NCBI GenBank assembly: GCA_002480565.1
Contig: DLCK01000092.1
Location: forward strand, 7,829-71,828
Direction: 5' to 3'
Source of the DNA: Phycisphaerales bacterium UBA7800
GTDB lineage: Bacteria; Planctomycetota; Phycisphaerae; Phycisphaerales; Phycisphaeraceae
Length of the DNA stretch: 64,000 nucleotides
Below the pieces are notes generated by a model. It saw nothing but the letters and a program-made list of their open reading frames with translations. It was not told the DNA's origin and searched no databases. This document shows, piece by piece, positions 14,867 to 24,224 of this stretch. Made by a program: the position numbers and the translations under genes. Each line of letters starts with the position of its first letter. The stretch's first letter is position 1.

Positions 14867-17686
14867 TTATTGGATTCGCCAACTGATAAGTTGGTAGGGA
14901 TACATGTTCACGGTGATCTTGCCGCCTTGCGTGGTCAAAGGCTGACCGGTTTGTAGTGCGGTAACTTTGCCATCAGCAGGGAGTGTGATGGTAGCCTGGG
15001 TGTCGGTCATATTGGTGTTGACCGCATAGCAGTAGACACCTTCCTTGCCTGCATCAATCTGTCTGACAATGACCTTGCTGTCACTGCTTGCGTTGGACAC
15101 CACCTTGGAGGGGAGTGCCGGTAACGCCATGAAGTTGAGATTGAAATTACGGACATACAGCGGGAAACCGCGAGCATAGTTCCCGCCGGAAAGGTAGCCG
15201 ATGATGGTGGGGTTGCCGTTTGCCATGGCCATGGCTTCTGCCATCATGCAGTAGGGTCCGGCTTTTTCCATGTCAGCGATGAAGTATCCCAGCAGGTTCT
15301 TATCACTTTTGTCGAACATCATGTTCTCGTTTAGTGAGAAGTGTCGGAGCATGGCCATGCCGGTCTGGGTGTTAAACGCATTGAGACTGTCTGGACTATT
15401 GACGGTGTAATAGCGGTTAAAGGGATAGGAGAGCATGACCCCCTTCTGATCCACGTAGTTGTAGGGATCGTTGGCAGGTCGTGCATGACGGACTTCGTAA
15501 CCGCCCCAATCTGCACCGGGAGCTTGGAGTGCATTGAGATACATCTGTGATTTTGCGACATGATCCGGCGTGACGACTTGGATGGTCTTCTTGTTGCTCC
15601 CCTGATGAATTGCTTGATTGACGATGGAATCCCATTGCTGTGGGATGTCGGTGATTACACGTGGTGTCCAGTCCGGGAAAGACACACCAGGTTCTGAGGC
15701 ATTGTTGGTAAAGAGAACCATCGCATCATCAACACCCTTGCTGCGCAGGTAATCACGCACTTGGACAAGAAAAGCCCGACGCTTGGTTTCCCACCATTTG
15801 ATGTACTGCGTGTAGGTTGTCTTGTTTTTGATCAGTTGCTCACGGGTGACGGATTGTTTGGTGTCCTTGTTAAATCGTGCAATGGTCTTGTCTGCAAAAC
15901 TGATTGGCAATTGACTGCGGGGACGCAACCAGGCACCAGCGAAGTTGGCTTTATCCTTGTGATTAATCACGGTTAAATCCAACATCTTGCAGAAGTCCGT
16001 CAAGGTGTCGGGATCAGTCAGGTCAGCGTTGGCGCTTTCGATCCATTTGATATGTGTGAAGCGACCATCTGGACGGTTCAATGGACGAGCGCGTCGTTCA
16101 AAGCCCAGACCTTTTTTACCCTTTGAGCCGGAGTATTCGTAGTAAGGCATGACATCAAAACCGTGTTCCCCCATGACCTTGACGATATTTTCCCAGAAAT
16201 CCTTTCGGTCATTGTTGTAGTAAACCCAATCATGCCCACCATACTCAATTGGGTTCCATCCCTGACAGGCACCAAATTCCAGAAGGTCTTTGCTGAAAGT
16301 ATTCATCCCCAGGAATTGCATGCGTTTGGCTTTGTAACGATACCAGTTGAGATAGTCGGTGACACCACGATCTTCGACGGGACTTTTCTTGCCTGCTCCA
16401 ATCACGCCGTCAGCCATCTCCTCGCGCCAGAAGAGGCGGCGTTGGGGTAAAGACATGGAAGGCAGATGGACGGTCGCCTTGAGTTGCTGAAAATCAGGTA
16501 CTGCGTAGAGACTGATTTTAGCCACCGCCAGACCTTTGGAGATCGGCATGTTCCTGGCCGAATACTGACAGATGGTCACGTTAAAACCATCTTCTGGATT
16601 CAGGTCATGAACCAAATGACCTTTGCGAATTTTGTGGTCTTTTTTATAGGTTGGGAATCGGTCATGCAGATGGAACATTTGCTTCCATGTTTCCCACTTG
16701 CCGGAGATTGGGGTGTTGATTGATTCATTGAGATTGTCGACATACTTGGAATGAAACGCATCGCCGACAGTCGGGCCGGTGTGGAAACCGCGGATGGTTT
16801 CGTTGCCGTTGTTTTGGACGATGATGGTGCGGGGTGCATCTTCAGGATATTCGACGGTAAGGATGTAAGTGCTGCCGGGTTGGAGGAGTTTGTTCTTGCC
16901 GATGCGATAGGTGAAGTAAGAGCCTTCGCCGACAACGGGATCAATCACGCGTGTGGGTTGGCCGAGAATGTCGCGGACTTGTGAAGCACCTTTTGGATAC
17001 TCGGCAAACTCACGGTCACCTGCAGGTTGAGCACAGTCAATTTGATCGACGAGATAAGCTTTACCGAACGGTTCGCCAAGATCGACGAGTGGACGTTTTT
17101 TCAATTCTTCAAGTGCTGCCTGACGTGCTGCTTCACGTTGACGTTTTTCGTCTGCAAGTTGCTGTTGTTTTTTCTGGATCGCATCCCATGCTTCATCGGT
17201 GTGTTCATAGATGGCGATTTCACTGAAGTTGGCAGACGGACTCATTCGGCTTAGGCGAAGGTATTGGGTGGGCGTGTCGATTTTGATTTGCGCCCATGTT
17301 TTGTACTTGCCACAGTCATAGGTTGCGACTTGCGTCCATTTGCCGGGGCTTCCAGCAGAGATAACGACATCACCTTTACTGTTGGTGTCATACAGCCAGA
17401 GGTCGGAGACTTTGCGTTGTGCCCCCAGGTCAATGGTGACATGCAACGGGAAGGACTTGTTGTGTTGCCCGCCGATGCGCCAATGGTTAACGGGTTCCCC
17501 CGCAGGCGGTCCGATGATCAGACTCTGTTCATCAACAAGCGTATCGGCATCACCAATCTTGCTTTCATTGTTGAGCATCTGCGGTGTGAGTGTAACCCGC
17601 TTTTGCTGAGCATTAAGTGTGGTGGTCAGCAAGCAGAGCGCAATGGCCCATGCTGCAACAATGCGAAAACGCGAAGCGAATGGCAT
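14867..17686 (-). CDS. Large secreted putative glycoside hydrolase with discoidin-like domain
   Basis: The 939-residue protein has a signal peptide (residues 1-26, ending TTTLNA before QQKR). The region at about 50-155 (HVTIDLGAQRKVSDLWLYD, then YLRLSRMSPSANFSEIAIYE) has the pattern of a discoidin/F5-8C carbohydrate-binding beta-sandwich. A charged coiled coil follows at about 160-190. Residues about 400-800 look like a TIM-barrel hydrolase: MQFLGMNTF, GFDVMPYYEYSG and AGAWLRPRS resemble successive barrel strands, and a beta-sandwich tail ends in LISWRIQ. I cannot place it in a numbered GH family or name the catalytic acids. AGGA seven bases before the ATG supports the start. It is transcribed divergently from the next secreted protein, 115 bases away, so the two probably share regulation. 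Export to the periplasm or outside is expected. Confidence 0.65.
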   Translation of the reverse strand: MPFASRFRIVAAWAIALCLLTTTLNAQQKRVTLTPQMLNNESKIGDADTLVDEQSLIIGPPAGEPVNHWRIGGQHNKSFPLHVTIDLGAQRKVSDLWLYDTNSKGDVVISAGSPGKWTQVATYDCGKYKTWAQIKIDTPTQYLRLSRMSPSANFSEIAIYEHTDEAWDAIQKKQQQLADEKRQREAARQAALEELKKRPLVDLGEPFGKAYLVDQIDCAQPAGDREFAEYPKGASQVRDILGQPTRVIDPVVGEGSYFTYRIGKNKLLQPGSTYILTVEYPEDAPRTIIVQNNGNETIRGFHTGPTVGDAFHSKYVDNLNESINTPISGKWETWKQMFHLHDRFPTYKKDHKIRKGHLVHDLNPEDGFNVTICQYSARNMPISKGLAVAKISLYAVPDFQQLKATVHLPSMSLPQRRLFWREEMADGVIGAGKKSPVEDRGVTDYLNWYRYKAKRMQFLGMNTFSKDLLEFGACQGWNPIEYGGHDWVYYNNDRKDFWENIVKVMGEHGFDVMPYYEYSGSKGKKGLGFERRARPLNRPDGRFTHIKWIESANADLTDPDTLTDFCKMLDLTVINHKDKANFAGAWLRPRSQLPISFADKTIARFNKDTKQSVTREQLIKNKTTYTQYIKWWETKRRAFLVQVRDYLRSKGVDDAMVLFTNNASEPGVSFPDWTPRVITDIPQQWDSIVNQAIHQGSNKKTIQVVTPDHVAKSQMYLNALQAPGADWGGYEVRHARPANDPYNYVDQKGVMLSYPFNRYYTVNSPDSLNAFNTQTGMAMLRHFSLNENMMFDKSDKNLLGYFIADMEKAGPYCMMAEAMAMANGNPTIIGYLSGGNYARGFPLYVRNFNLNFMALPALPSKVVSNASSDSKVIVRQIDAGKEGVYCYAVNTNMTDTQATITLPADGKVTALQTGQPLTTQGGKITVNMYPYQLISWRIQ

Positions 17687-17801
17687 AGTAACGTCCTATT
17701 GGTGTTTGGGATTTGCAGCAGGCATGTCTTTTGGAATTGTAACTCACAAAATCATCAGGTCAACTGTTGCCCTATTGTTTTTTTCTGCCTAGGATACTGC
17801 C

Positions 17802-18800
17802 ATGCACACAACAGATTGTTATCTGCGTTTACTTGGAATACTTTGCCTTTGCGTCTGTTTACTTGTTGTACAATCGGCCTGCGCCCAAACATCGGTGTCG
17901 CAAAACTCACACCCTCAAGTCGCAAAACAACAGCAATTCGAAATCGGTGACGAGCGTCTAAAAGTAGTCCTCTTAACGGATGTTGATCAAACCCAACCGG
18001 GTAATGAACACTTTGGATTGCGGTTTGATCGCTCTGCCACGATCACCGAGGTTACAAGTCACGGTCGTCAATTGATCAATAGCTGGGGCATGCCTGATGA
18101 GTTTGGTCAGATCGGCAGAGGTGTCCTGGGATTCGAGGATGCCAAGGTTGGAGACCTGTTTATCAAACCCGGTGTGGGTGTACTGGAAATGATCGACACC
18201 GGTTCATACAAGTCGGGCACAAAGTTTCCTCTCCGCCAAACACTGGTCAACCATGTTACCGTCAAAGACAATCAAGTGACCGTCACACAAACATCGCCGA
18301 TCATCCGTGGCTATGGCTACCAACTCACCAAGCAGTATTCAATCTCACCTGATTTGGGCAGCATTGAAATTCAATTCACATTGACCAACACAGGCAAACG
18401 AGACTGGGAAATTGAACACTATAATCACAACTTCTTCACGCTCGACAATCAACCTTTGAGCCCCTATTGGCAGATTCGTCTCGGAGCCCCCATCAAAAGC
18501 ATGCCACTGCATTGGCTGAAAATCAATGGCAACAATCTCGTCATCGCGATGGAACCCAAGAGCTACGGCTTTTTCCAAATCAACGAACCCTTGGCCCCAA
18601 CTGATGCGGACCTTGCCATCACCAGTCAAGACGGACAGATGTCCATTGTGATGACAGGTGATTTCCCGGCATATCGCATGGCATGGTTTTTCTCGCCAAA
18701 ATCTCTGTGCCCCGAGCGTTTTTATCTGACCCAATGCAAGCCCGGTCAAAGCTCGCAGTGGATGTTACGCTATATTTTTCATGCCAAACCCGCTAACTGA
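17802..18800 (+). CDS. Secreted galactose-mutarotase-like protein of unknown function
   Basis: The 332-residue protein begins with a hydrophobic signal peptide that probably ends at SACA before QTSV (residues about 1-29). The rest is rich in beta strands and has features of the galactose mutarotase-like/aldose-epimerase fold: FGLRFDRSATITEV, then YGYQLTKQYSI, then WEIEHYNHNFF with a central His pair, then LNPYWQIRL-like segments late in the chain. Family knowledge: such proteins bind the reducing end of sugars or act as accessory sugar-binding modules. The exact reaction cannot be assigned. It lies head to head with the large secreted putative glycosidase gene, which supports a role in extracytoplasmic carbohydrate handling. 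Confidence 0.6.
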   Translation: MHTTDCYLRLLGILCLCVCLLVVQSACAQTSVSQNSHPQVAKQQQFEIGDERLKVVLLTDVDQTQPGNEHFGLRFDRSATITEVTSHGRQLINSWGMPDEFGQIGRGVLGFEDAKVGDLFIKPGVGVLEMIDTGSYKSGTKFPLRQTLVNHVTVKDNQVTVTQTSPIIRGYGYQLTKQYSISPDLGSIEIQFTLTNTGKRDWEIEHYNHNFFTLDNQPLSPYWQIRLGAPIKSMPLHWLKINGNNLVIAMEPKSYGFFQINEPLAPTDADLAITSQDGQMSIVMTGDFPAYRMAWFFSPKSLCPERFYLTQCKPGQSSQWMLRYIFHAKPAN

Positions 18801-18944
18801 CACAAGTTAGACCTATCCGTATATTTCACAAAACAAATATCATATATATCAGGATACCCCCAACTGCTCCTTCTAGAATGCTTATAGATCATGCATCGGT
18901 CTGGATCATGACTGCAACAGATATTGTCAAAGAATGAGGGCATT

Positions 18945-19757
18945 ATGAATCGCAGAACACCAGCTAAAGCATTCACACTCATCGAACTACTCGTGGTCAT
19001 CAGCATTGTTGCGCTGCTGATTTCCATCCTCCTTCCTGCATTGGGCAAAGCTCGCAAGGCGGCTCGAATCATGCAATGTCTCTCACATACCCGATCGCAG
19101 ATGACCGCATATTCGATGTATGCCATCGACAATCAATCGGCGTGGCCGAAGTATCTATACAACGGTGTCACCCCCTCTTCGGCATCTGCGGATGTCTATC
19201 TGGAACAACTACTCTCGCCTTACCTGGTCAAAGCTGGCTGGAGCAGTAAAGTGCCCAATTATTCCAACAACGGCGTAGGTGGCAAAGTCTGGCTGTGTCC
19301 TGAATCGGGGATGTACGTTGGCAAACACAGCGGACGCGATAAATACTTCGATGAAGTTGGCAATTTGCTGGGCGCCAACAATTCCTACTTTGGACTCTAT
19401 CAGCACTCACGCTATGACGTGGAAACCGTCAAAGATTCGGACGCTGGCAAACAGGAAGATGCTGTCTCCTACGACCCGGATCACTTCACCCGTCCACAAG
19501 GCGTCCCACTGCAATACTGTTCGGCAAGAGGTATCGCACTCTTTGGCGGTGACCCTCGATCCAACTCCCTGCCACGCCCCAGTTTTCATGATAAGTATGT
19601 CCGCCCTGTCGGATTCATGGATGGCCATTCAAAAGTGGTTTCAGACGACTACTACACCAAACAGGATCTCTGCTGGCCTTTGTTTGATGGTGGTTCAAGT
19701 TTCAATAATTACTACGGGGCGCACGCCAACTCCGATTTTTCGATTAATGAATACTAA
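18945..19757 (+). CDS. Pseudopilin-like protein with type IV prepilin N-terminus
   Basis: The 270-residue protein starts MNRRTPAKAFTLIELLVVIS, a textbook prepilin leader: cleavage before Phe, Glu at +5, then a hydrophobic helix ending ILLPALGKARKAAR. The body is short, beta-rich and polar, with an H-x10-DG segment (FHDKYVRPVGFMDGH) that resembles the H-X9-DG motif common in planctomycete pseudopilins. I chose the ATG at 18945 because GAGG precedes it; an earlier in-frame start at 18924 only adds residues before the leader. Such proteins are processed by a prepilin peptidase and sit in or cross the envelope. It lies just before a XylR-type regulator and a rhamnosidase, as the second pseudopilin lies before two glycosidases. 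Its role may be binding or secretion of carbohydrate-active proteins, which is inference. Confidence 0.85.
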   Translation: MNRRTPAKAFTLIELLVVISIVALLISILLPALGKARKAARIMQCLSHTRSQMTAYSMYAIDNQSAWPKYLYNGVTPSSASADVYLEQLLSPYLVKAGWSSKVPNYSNNGVGGKVWLCPESGMYVGKHSGRDKYFDEVGNLLGANNSYFGLYQHSRYDVETVKDSDAGKQEDAVSYDPDHFTRPQGVPLQYCSARGIALFGGDPRSNSLPRPSFHDKYVRPVGFMDGHSKVVSDDYYTKQDLCWPLFDGGSSFNNYYGAHANSDFSINEY

Positions 19758-19806
19758 GACATGATTATGACACAGTCAGACGACTGTGAAGACAACTTAT
19801 GCAGCA

Positions 19807-19841
19807 GGGCGCTCAGCAAATGGTTTGTTGGGCGTTCTTTT
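19807..19841 (+). terminator. Terminator after the first pseudopilin gene
   Basis: GGGCGCTCAGCAAA (19807-19820) pairs with TTTGTTGGGCGTTC (19824-19837) along all 14 positions, counting G-T pairs, around a 3-base loop. TTTT follows. It lies 50 bases after the pseudopilin stop and before the XylR-type gene. Confidence 0.75.
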
Positions 19842-19889
19842 ACATACACCACACACCAGTACCCAAGGTAAAATGACCAAGGCTCAAAA

Positions 19890-21119
19890 GTGATTAAAAG
19901 TCTTCTTAAAAATTCAATCGCTCATGATCACAGGAATGCATCCATGGCCATACACAAAGGCAGATTGCAGATCGGCATTCAAGGGCCAGCAGATGAATCG
20001 CATGGTCGAAACCTCATCTGTGGTGTCGAACAATATGCCCGTGATCGTGGGAATTGGGATTTCTGGTGGGACCGACAACTTGATGTATCCTTTGCCAAGA
20101 CCTACCCGCTCGACGCATTGATTACCGCAGCGCATCAACAGTATCACATAGACGAATACAAAAAACTCAACATCCCCGTGGTCTGTGTCACAGGCACCAT
20201 TGCAGCAGGACATCTCCCACTGGTCACCATCGACAACCCCCTGATCGGACAGACCGCAGCGGACTATCTCATGGATCTGGGATTTGATCGTCTGGCTTTT
20301 TTCAAACCTAAATTCTTTGACAACGACCTGCGATTTTACGGCTTTGACAAACGCATCAAACAACGTAATCCAAACGCAATCACCATGCACTTCCCATGGC
20401 CAGATGAGATGAACGCCTTAACTCCAATCCAGCGCGTTGCGTACTATCACCAGTGGCTTGACCAACTGCAATTTCCCATCGCAGTCTTTGCATACAACGA
20501 CATCTTTGCCATGGAATTGATGATGACTTGTCGAAGTCACGGCCTGCGCGTGCCTGAAGACATCGCCATTCTGGGGGTCGATGATGATGAGTTGGCATGT
20601 CGTCTATCGCAGACACCGCTATCAAGCATCGACACTGGCGCGTTCCAGGCAGGCTATCAAGCAGCACAACTCTTGGACCAAATGATCCAAGGCAAGAAAG
20701 TCCCCAAGACAACACAATTCATCAAGACAATCGGCGTCGTCTCAAGACAGTCAACCGATGTCCTTGCTGTGGAAGATCGTGATCTGGCATCGGCATTAAC
20801 ACTCATCCGACGACATGCCTGCAATGGGATATCAGCAACTGAAGTCCTCGACAAAGTGATGATCTCACGGACAAGCATGGAACAACGATTCCATAAATTA
20901 CTCGGCAGAACCATTCACCAGGAAATCCTGCGCGTCCGATTGGAAAAGGCACGCTACCTGCTGAGAACCACCGACCTGCCCATGCCCGACATCGCCGATC
21001 GCTGTGGTTTTAGCTATGCATCACAATTAAGTCATATCTTCAAACGACAAACCGGCACAACCCCCCGCCACTATCGCTTGTCCATGAGGCAAGCCCCCAC
21101 CAACACACAAGAGCATTAA
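19890..21119 (+). CDS. XylR-type regulator: LacI-like sensor with AraC HTH
   Basis: The 409-residue protein joins a periplasmic-binding-protein-like sensor domain (from about residue 27, IGIQGPADESHGRNLICGVEQYA, through VPEDIAILGVDDDELACRL near residue 230) to a C-terminal AraC-type double helix-turn-helix (about 305-405; VRLEKARYLLRTTDLPM, then FSYASQLSHIFKRQTGTTPRHYR, each split at helix borders). This is the architecture of E. coli XylR (392 residues), an activator of sugar catabolism genes. The listed start is GTG with AAGG upstream; an ATG at 19944 (MAIHKGRLQIG) with AGGAA upstream is an equally good start and gives 391 residues. The rhamnosidase gene starts 55 bases downstream, so this protein probably activates it in response to a rhamnose-containing sugar. 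Confidence 0.9.
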   Translation: MIKSLLKNSIAHDHRNASMAIHKGRLQIGIQGPADESHGRNLICGVEQYARDRGNWDFWWDRQLDVSFAKTYPLDALITAAHQQYHIDEYKKLNIPVVCVTGTIAAGHLPLVTIDNPLIGQTAADYLMDLGFDRLAFFKPKFFDNDLRFYGFDKRIKQRNPNAITMHFPWPDEMNALTPIQRVAYYHQWLDQLQFPIAVFAYNDIFAMELMMTCRSHGLRVPEDIAILGVDDDELACRLSQTPLSSIDTGAFQAGYQAAQLLDQMIQGKKVPKTTQFIKTIGVVSRQSTDVLAVEDRDLASALTLIRRHACNGISATEVLDKVMISRTSMEQRFHKLLGRTIHQEILRVRLEKARYLLRTTDLPMPDIADRCGFSYASQLSHIFKRQTGTTPRHYRLSMRQAPTNTQEH

Positions 21120-21174
21120 CCCTATCCATATAAAACCCAATCGACTTTCCCATTTGTACAAACCGGACCAAACC

Positions 21175-23664
21175 ATGACAACGCACGATCACCGTTCCAT
21201 CCTTTTCACCACACAACCCAATCGCATGTGGTCAGGCGCAATCGGCCCTGACACACAAACCCGACTCTTCCGCAGGTCATTTAATGTCGTGGGGGAAATT
21301 CAACACGCTACACTTCAACTCTATGCTCAAGCGAAATACGCGTTGTATGTCGATGGTGATTTTGTTGATCGTGGGCCATGTTTTCACCATCCAATGGTCG
21401 CACCCTTTGATACCCATGACCTCACCGATCAACTCATCACCGGCAGCAATGTCATCGCAGTGCTGGTCCAAGCCATCAATGTCGGTGTGCATAACCATGT
21501 CCCCAGCGGAGAACCCGGACTCTGCGTTAAATTGCAATGGACCGACGAGGAAGGCACACATACCATCGAAGCGGACAACCAATGGCGCGTGACCGACAAA
21601 ACAGGATGGACGTGGCCTAACCCCCAACGCACATGGGCAATCGGCCCCGTCGAAATCTTCGACATGGCTCAATCATCTCCCGGTTGGCAGCAACTTGATT
21701 TTGACGATTCAACATGGCAAAAACCGGAAATCTCGCCACTGGGGCAAACCGTCCCCGGTGGTGTCACGCCTATGAATCGCCCAACGCCCATGCTCCAGTA
21801 CCACTGGCAGGGACTGGGTATCAGCAATCTCATGAACTTCCATGCCACTAGCGATCCAGTCAAACCTGTCAAAGCTGATGATCCCAAAGAAGTCATGGCA
21901 CAACGACTCGAAGAACTCACACTCATCGAACCATCAAACTCCATGCAATGTCTTGGCAAGGATAAAGGCGACAACCCAACCCTCACCGTCACCGGACTGA
22001 CTCCTGATTGTGGTGCGGTCGTGCATCTGGACCTAAGTGCGATGTATATTGGACAGGTGTTACTTGATGCTGATCTGCCATCTGAGGGTGTAATCGACAT
22101 TGCATGGACCGAAGCACTCGTCGACGGCAAGCCTTGCTGGACACGTAAAGGTGCAAGCTATGTGGATCGCATCTATGCGACTGCTGGGAAACTCAATTGG
22201 CGTCCCATCACCTTCAGTGGCATGCAATATGTCAGCCTGATCCTCCGCGGGTTTACTGGAGACGTGAAGATCAACCGCGTTGGTGTCCATGCAAGCGAAC
22301 CAAACCTGACATGGCCAAACGACTTTGCCACATCCAACCCAATGCTTAACGATATCCACAAAGTCTGTGAACGAACCATCCGCATCGGTACGCAGGAAGC
22401 GCTCATGGATTGCCCAACCCGTGAACAGGCAGCGTACGTCGGTGACGGCCTGCCCGTCGCCAAGTGGATTTACCAACTCACCGGTGATGCGCGGTACTTT
22501 CGTGATCTGGTCATCGAACAATTCCGCAGACAATCCGAGCAAGGACTCATCCGTTCGACACCTTACAGCTGGCGGGATGACACGCTTGTTGACTACAACC
22601 TTATCGCCATCCTCGGGACGTTGGATTACCTGCAACTTACCGGCGACAAACAAACCGTTAAAGACATCCTCCCTGCTGCACGTAAACTCATCTCATGGTT
22701 CACCAACCAACTTGATCAGAACGACGGACTGCTAAGCTGGCAATGGACCCGTGATCGCAAACAAGGTGAATTTGAAAACCAGTTCGACCCCAGCCGCCCC
22801 AAAATCACTGGCATGAATCTCTTCATCGACCATGCAGGTATGGGTTGGCATTGTGTTGATGATGCAGGTATCGAACGCCGCGGAACCAATGCGGCTCTAC
22901 ACGCGTTTCTCTGTTTAGCACTTGATGCAATGGCTAAAATCGAATCCACTGTCGGTGACAAGACATTAGCGCAAACCTGTAAAATCCAATCCACAAAACT
23001 CACCGAACGTTGCAAAGAACTCTTTTTCGACACCCAGCAAAACTACTTCATTGATGGTGTTCTTGATGGCATCCCCTTCACACAGGTTAGCGAGCAGACC
23101 AATACACTTGCGATCCTCGCAGGCTGGTGTGACACGGAGACTGCCGGTGATATCCTCAGACGAATACTCACGACACACGACAAAGCCATCGCGCGAAACG
23201 GTTACTATTTCTGGCTATACACTTTTGAAGCACTCAAGAATTTGGATATGATCCCCCTTGCCATGCAGATGATCCAAAAGCATTGGCAAGCCATCGTCAA
23301 GGCCAACTCCTCCACCGTTTGGGAAACCATGGCAGGTGACGATCTGGACTCCTTCTGCCACCCATGGTCGTGTGTCCCTGCGTCCACCCTGCTCACCGAC
23401 ATCCTAGGTTTTTCAGGCTTAACAGACGAAACCTCGACACTTGCCCCACGCTACGACATGCTCAAACAAGCCCAAGGCAGTATCCACACCCAATACGGCA
23501 AAGCCAGCCTGAGTTGGCAAACCGACGATCAACACATCACCCTTGCTGGCACGCTACCACCCAATATCACAGCCAACATCCTCTCTCCAGACTGCCAGAT
23601 CATTGGCAAGGTCAACGACACATGGGAACTGAAAATCCCAACGTCAACGATGGCCAGCGTCTAA
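21175..23664 (+). CDS. Alpha-L-rhamnosidase (GH78)
   Basis: The 829-residue protein matches family 78 alpha-L-rhamnosidases. An N-terminal beta-sandwich lectin-like region (RLFRRSFNV, YALYVDGDFVDRGPC) leads into an (alpha/alpha)6 barrel. The barrel carries the DCPTRE motif (residues 412-417), part of the conserved DCPxRxE/GD active-site block, followed by GDARYFRDLVIEQ and VDYNLIAILGTLDYL. A C-terminal beta domain ends the protein. The enzyme removes terminal alpha-L-rhamnose from glycans. No signal peptide is visible at the chosen ATG (MTTHDHRS), so it probably acts in the cytoplasm on imported oligosaccharides. An upstream in-frame TTG at 21154 would add seven residues and has no clear ribosome site. 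It follows the XylR-type regulator and is closed by a strong terminator. Confidence 0.9.
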   Translation: MTTHDHRSILFTTQPNRMWSGAIGPDTQTRLFRRSFNVVGEIQHATLQLYAQAKYALYVDGDFVDRGPCFHHPMVAPFDTHDLTDQLITGSNVIAVLVQAINVGVHNHVPSGEPGLCVKLQWTDEEGTHTIEADNQWRVTDKTGWTWPNPQRTWAIGPVEIFDMAQSSPGWQQLDFDDSTWQKPEISPLGQTVPGGVTPMNRPTPMLQYHWQGLGISNLMNFHATSDPVKPVKADDPKEVMAQRLEELTLIEPSNSMQCLGKDKGDNPTLTVTGLTPDCGAVVHLDLSAMYIGQVLLDADLPSEGVIDIAWTEALVDGKPCWTRKGASYVDRIYATAGKLNWRPITFSGMQYVSLILRGFTGDVKINRVGVHASEPNLTWPNDFATSNPMLNDIHKVCERTIRIGTQEALMDCPTREQAAYVGDGLPVAKWIYQLTGDARYFRDLVIEQFRRQSEQGLIRSTPYSWRDDTLVDYNLIAILGTLDYLQLTGDKQTVKDILPAARKLISWFTNQLDQNDGLLSWQWTRDRKQGEFENQFDPSRPKITGMNLFIDHAGMGWHCVDDAGIERRGTNAALHAFLCLALDAMAKIESTVGDKTLAQTCKIQSTKLTERCKELFFDTQQNYFIDGVLDGIPFTQVSEQTNTLAILAGWCDTETAGDILRRILTTHDKAIARNGYYFWLYTFEALKNLDMIPLAMQMIQKHWQAIVKANSSTVWETMAGDDLDSFCHPWSCVPASTLLTDILGFSGLTDETSTLAPRYDMLKQAQGSIHTQYGKASLSWQTDDQHITLAGTLPPNITANILSPDCQIIGKVNDTWELKIPTSTMASV

Positions 23665-23678
23665 ATCACTCCACAATA

Positions 23679-23716
23679 AAAAACACCGCTTGTTCAATAA
23701 CAGGCGGTGTTTTTCA
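23679..23716 (+). terminator. Terminator of the rhamnosidase gene
   Basis: AACACCGCTTGTT (23682-23694) pairs with AACAGGCGGTGTT (23699-23711) with one G-T pair and a 4-base loop. It is flanked by an A run and a T run. The rest of the 300-base gap up to the acyl carrier protein gene shows no gene; it must hold the promoter of the next operon. Confidence 0.85.
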
Positions 23717-23971
23717 TGCGCATAACATGCCTTAAACCCAAGGCTGCAATCAAAACAATCACTGAATCGTATTTCCTGCACATTGTGCAAAGTCGAGATC
23801 AAAGGGTGACATTTCACACTGCGATACAATCTGCACAGATCATACAGCCGATTCAAATTGCGTTGATCTTGGACGCAATTAAGTAGAACCATTTGCCACC
23901 TTCAAATCACGAATTATGGTTCACCGGCATCATTACAGACAGTCAATCAAGCATAAAAGGCAGTGAGTCTA

Positions 23972-24223
23972 ATGGAAATTGAAGAACGCATAAGAGAAGT
24001 TTTCAACAGTGTTTTTGATGATCGTGGCATCCCACGTGTAGACATGAATGATCAATCGGTTTTGGATTCATCATTGGGTTTGGAGTCCATGGACTTTGCC
24101 ATCATCGTGGTAAAGCTTGAAGAAGAATTTGGATTTGACCCCTTTGCCGAAGGCATTCCCGATGGTGTTCGCACCTATGGCGATCTTGTCAAACTTTATA
24201 CTCAGCAGCAATCGGTAAACTGA
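23972..24223 (+). CDS. Acyl carrier protein
   Basis: The 83-residue acidic protein has the four-helix carrier-protein pattern. The phosphopantetheine attachment Ser lies in GLESMDFAIIVVKLEEEFG, where ESM replaces the usual DSL and the following helix is the standard recognition helix. The ATG at 23972 is preferred over the GTG at 23963, which would sit only two bases from AAAGG. It is the first gene of a five-gene operon with a ligase, an SDR reductase, a polysaccharide deacetylase and a GNAT-like transferase, so it probably carries a dedicated acyl group rather than serving general fatty acid synthesis. Confidence 0.85.
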   Translation: MEIEERIREVFNSVFDDRGIPRVDMNDQSVLDSSLGLESMDFAIIVVKLEEEFGFDPFAEGIPDGVRTYGDLVKLYTQQQSVN

Positions 24224-24224
24224 C

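Noticed and set aside
17264..17950. A 228-codon plus-strand frame across the signal-peptide end of the 939-residue protein gene
   Set aside because: It overlaps two well-supported genes on both strands and has Cys-rich composition with no domain.
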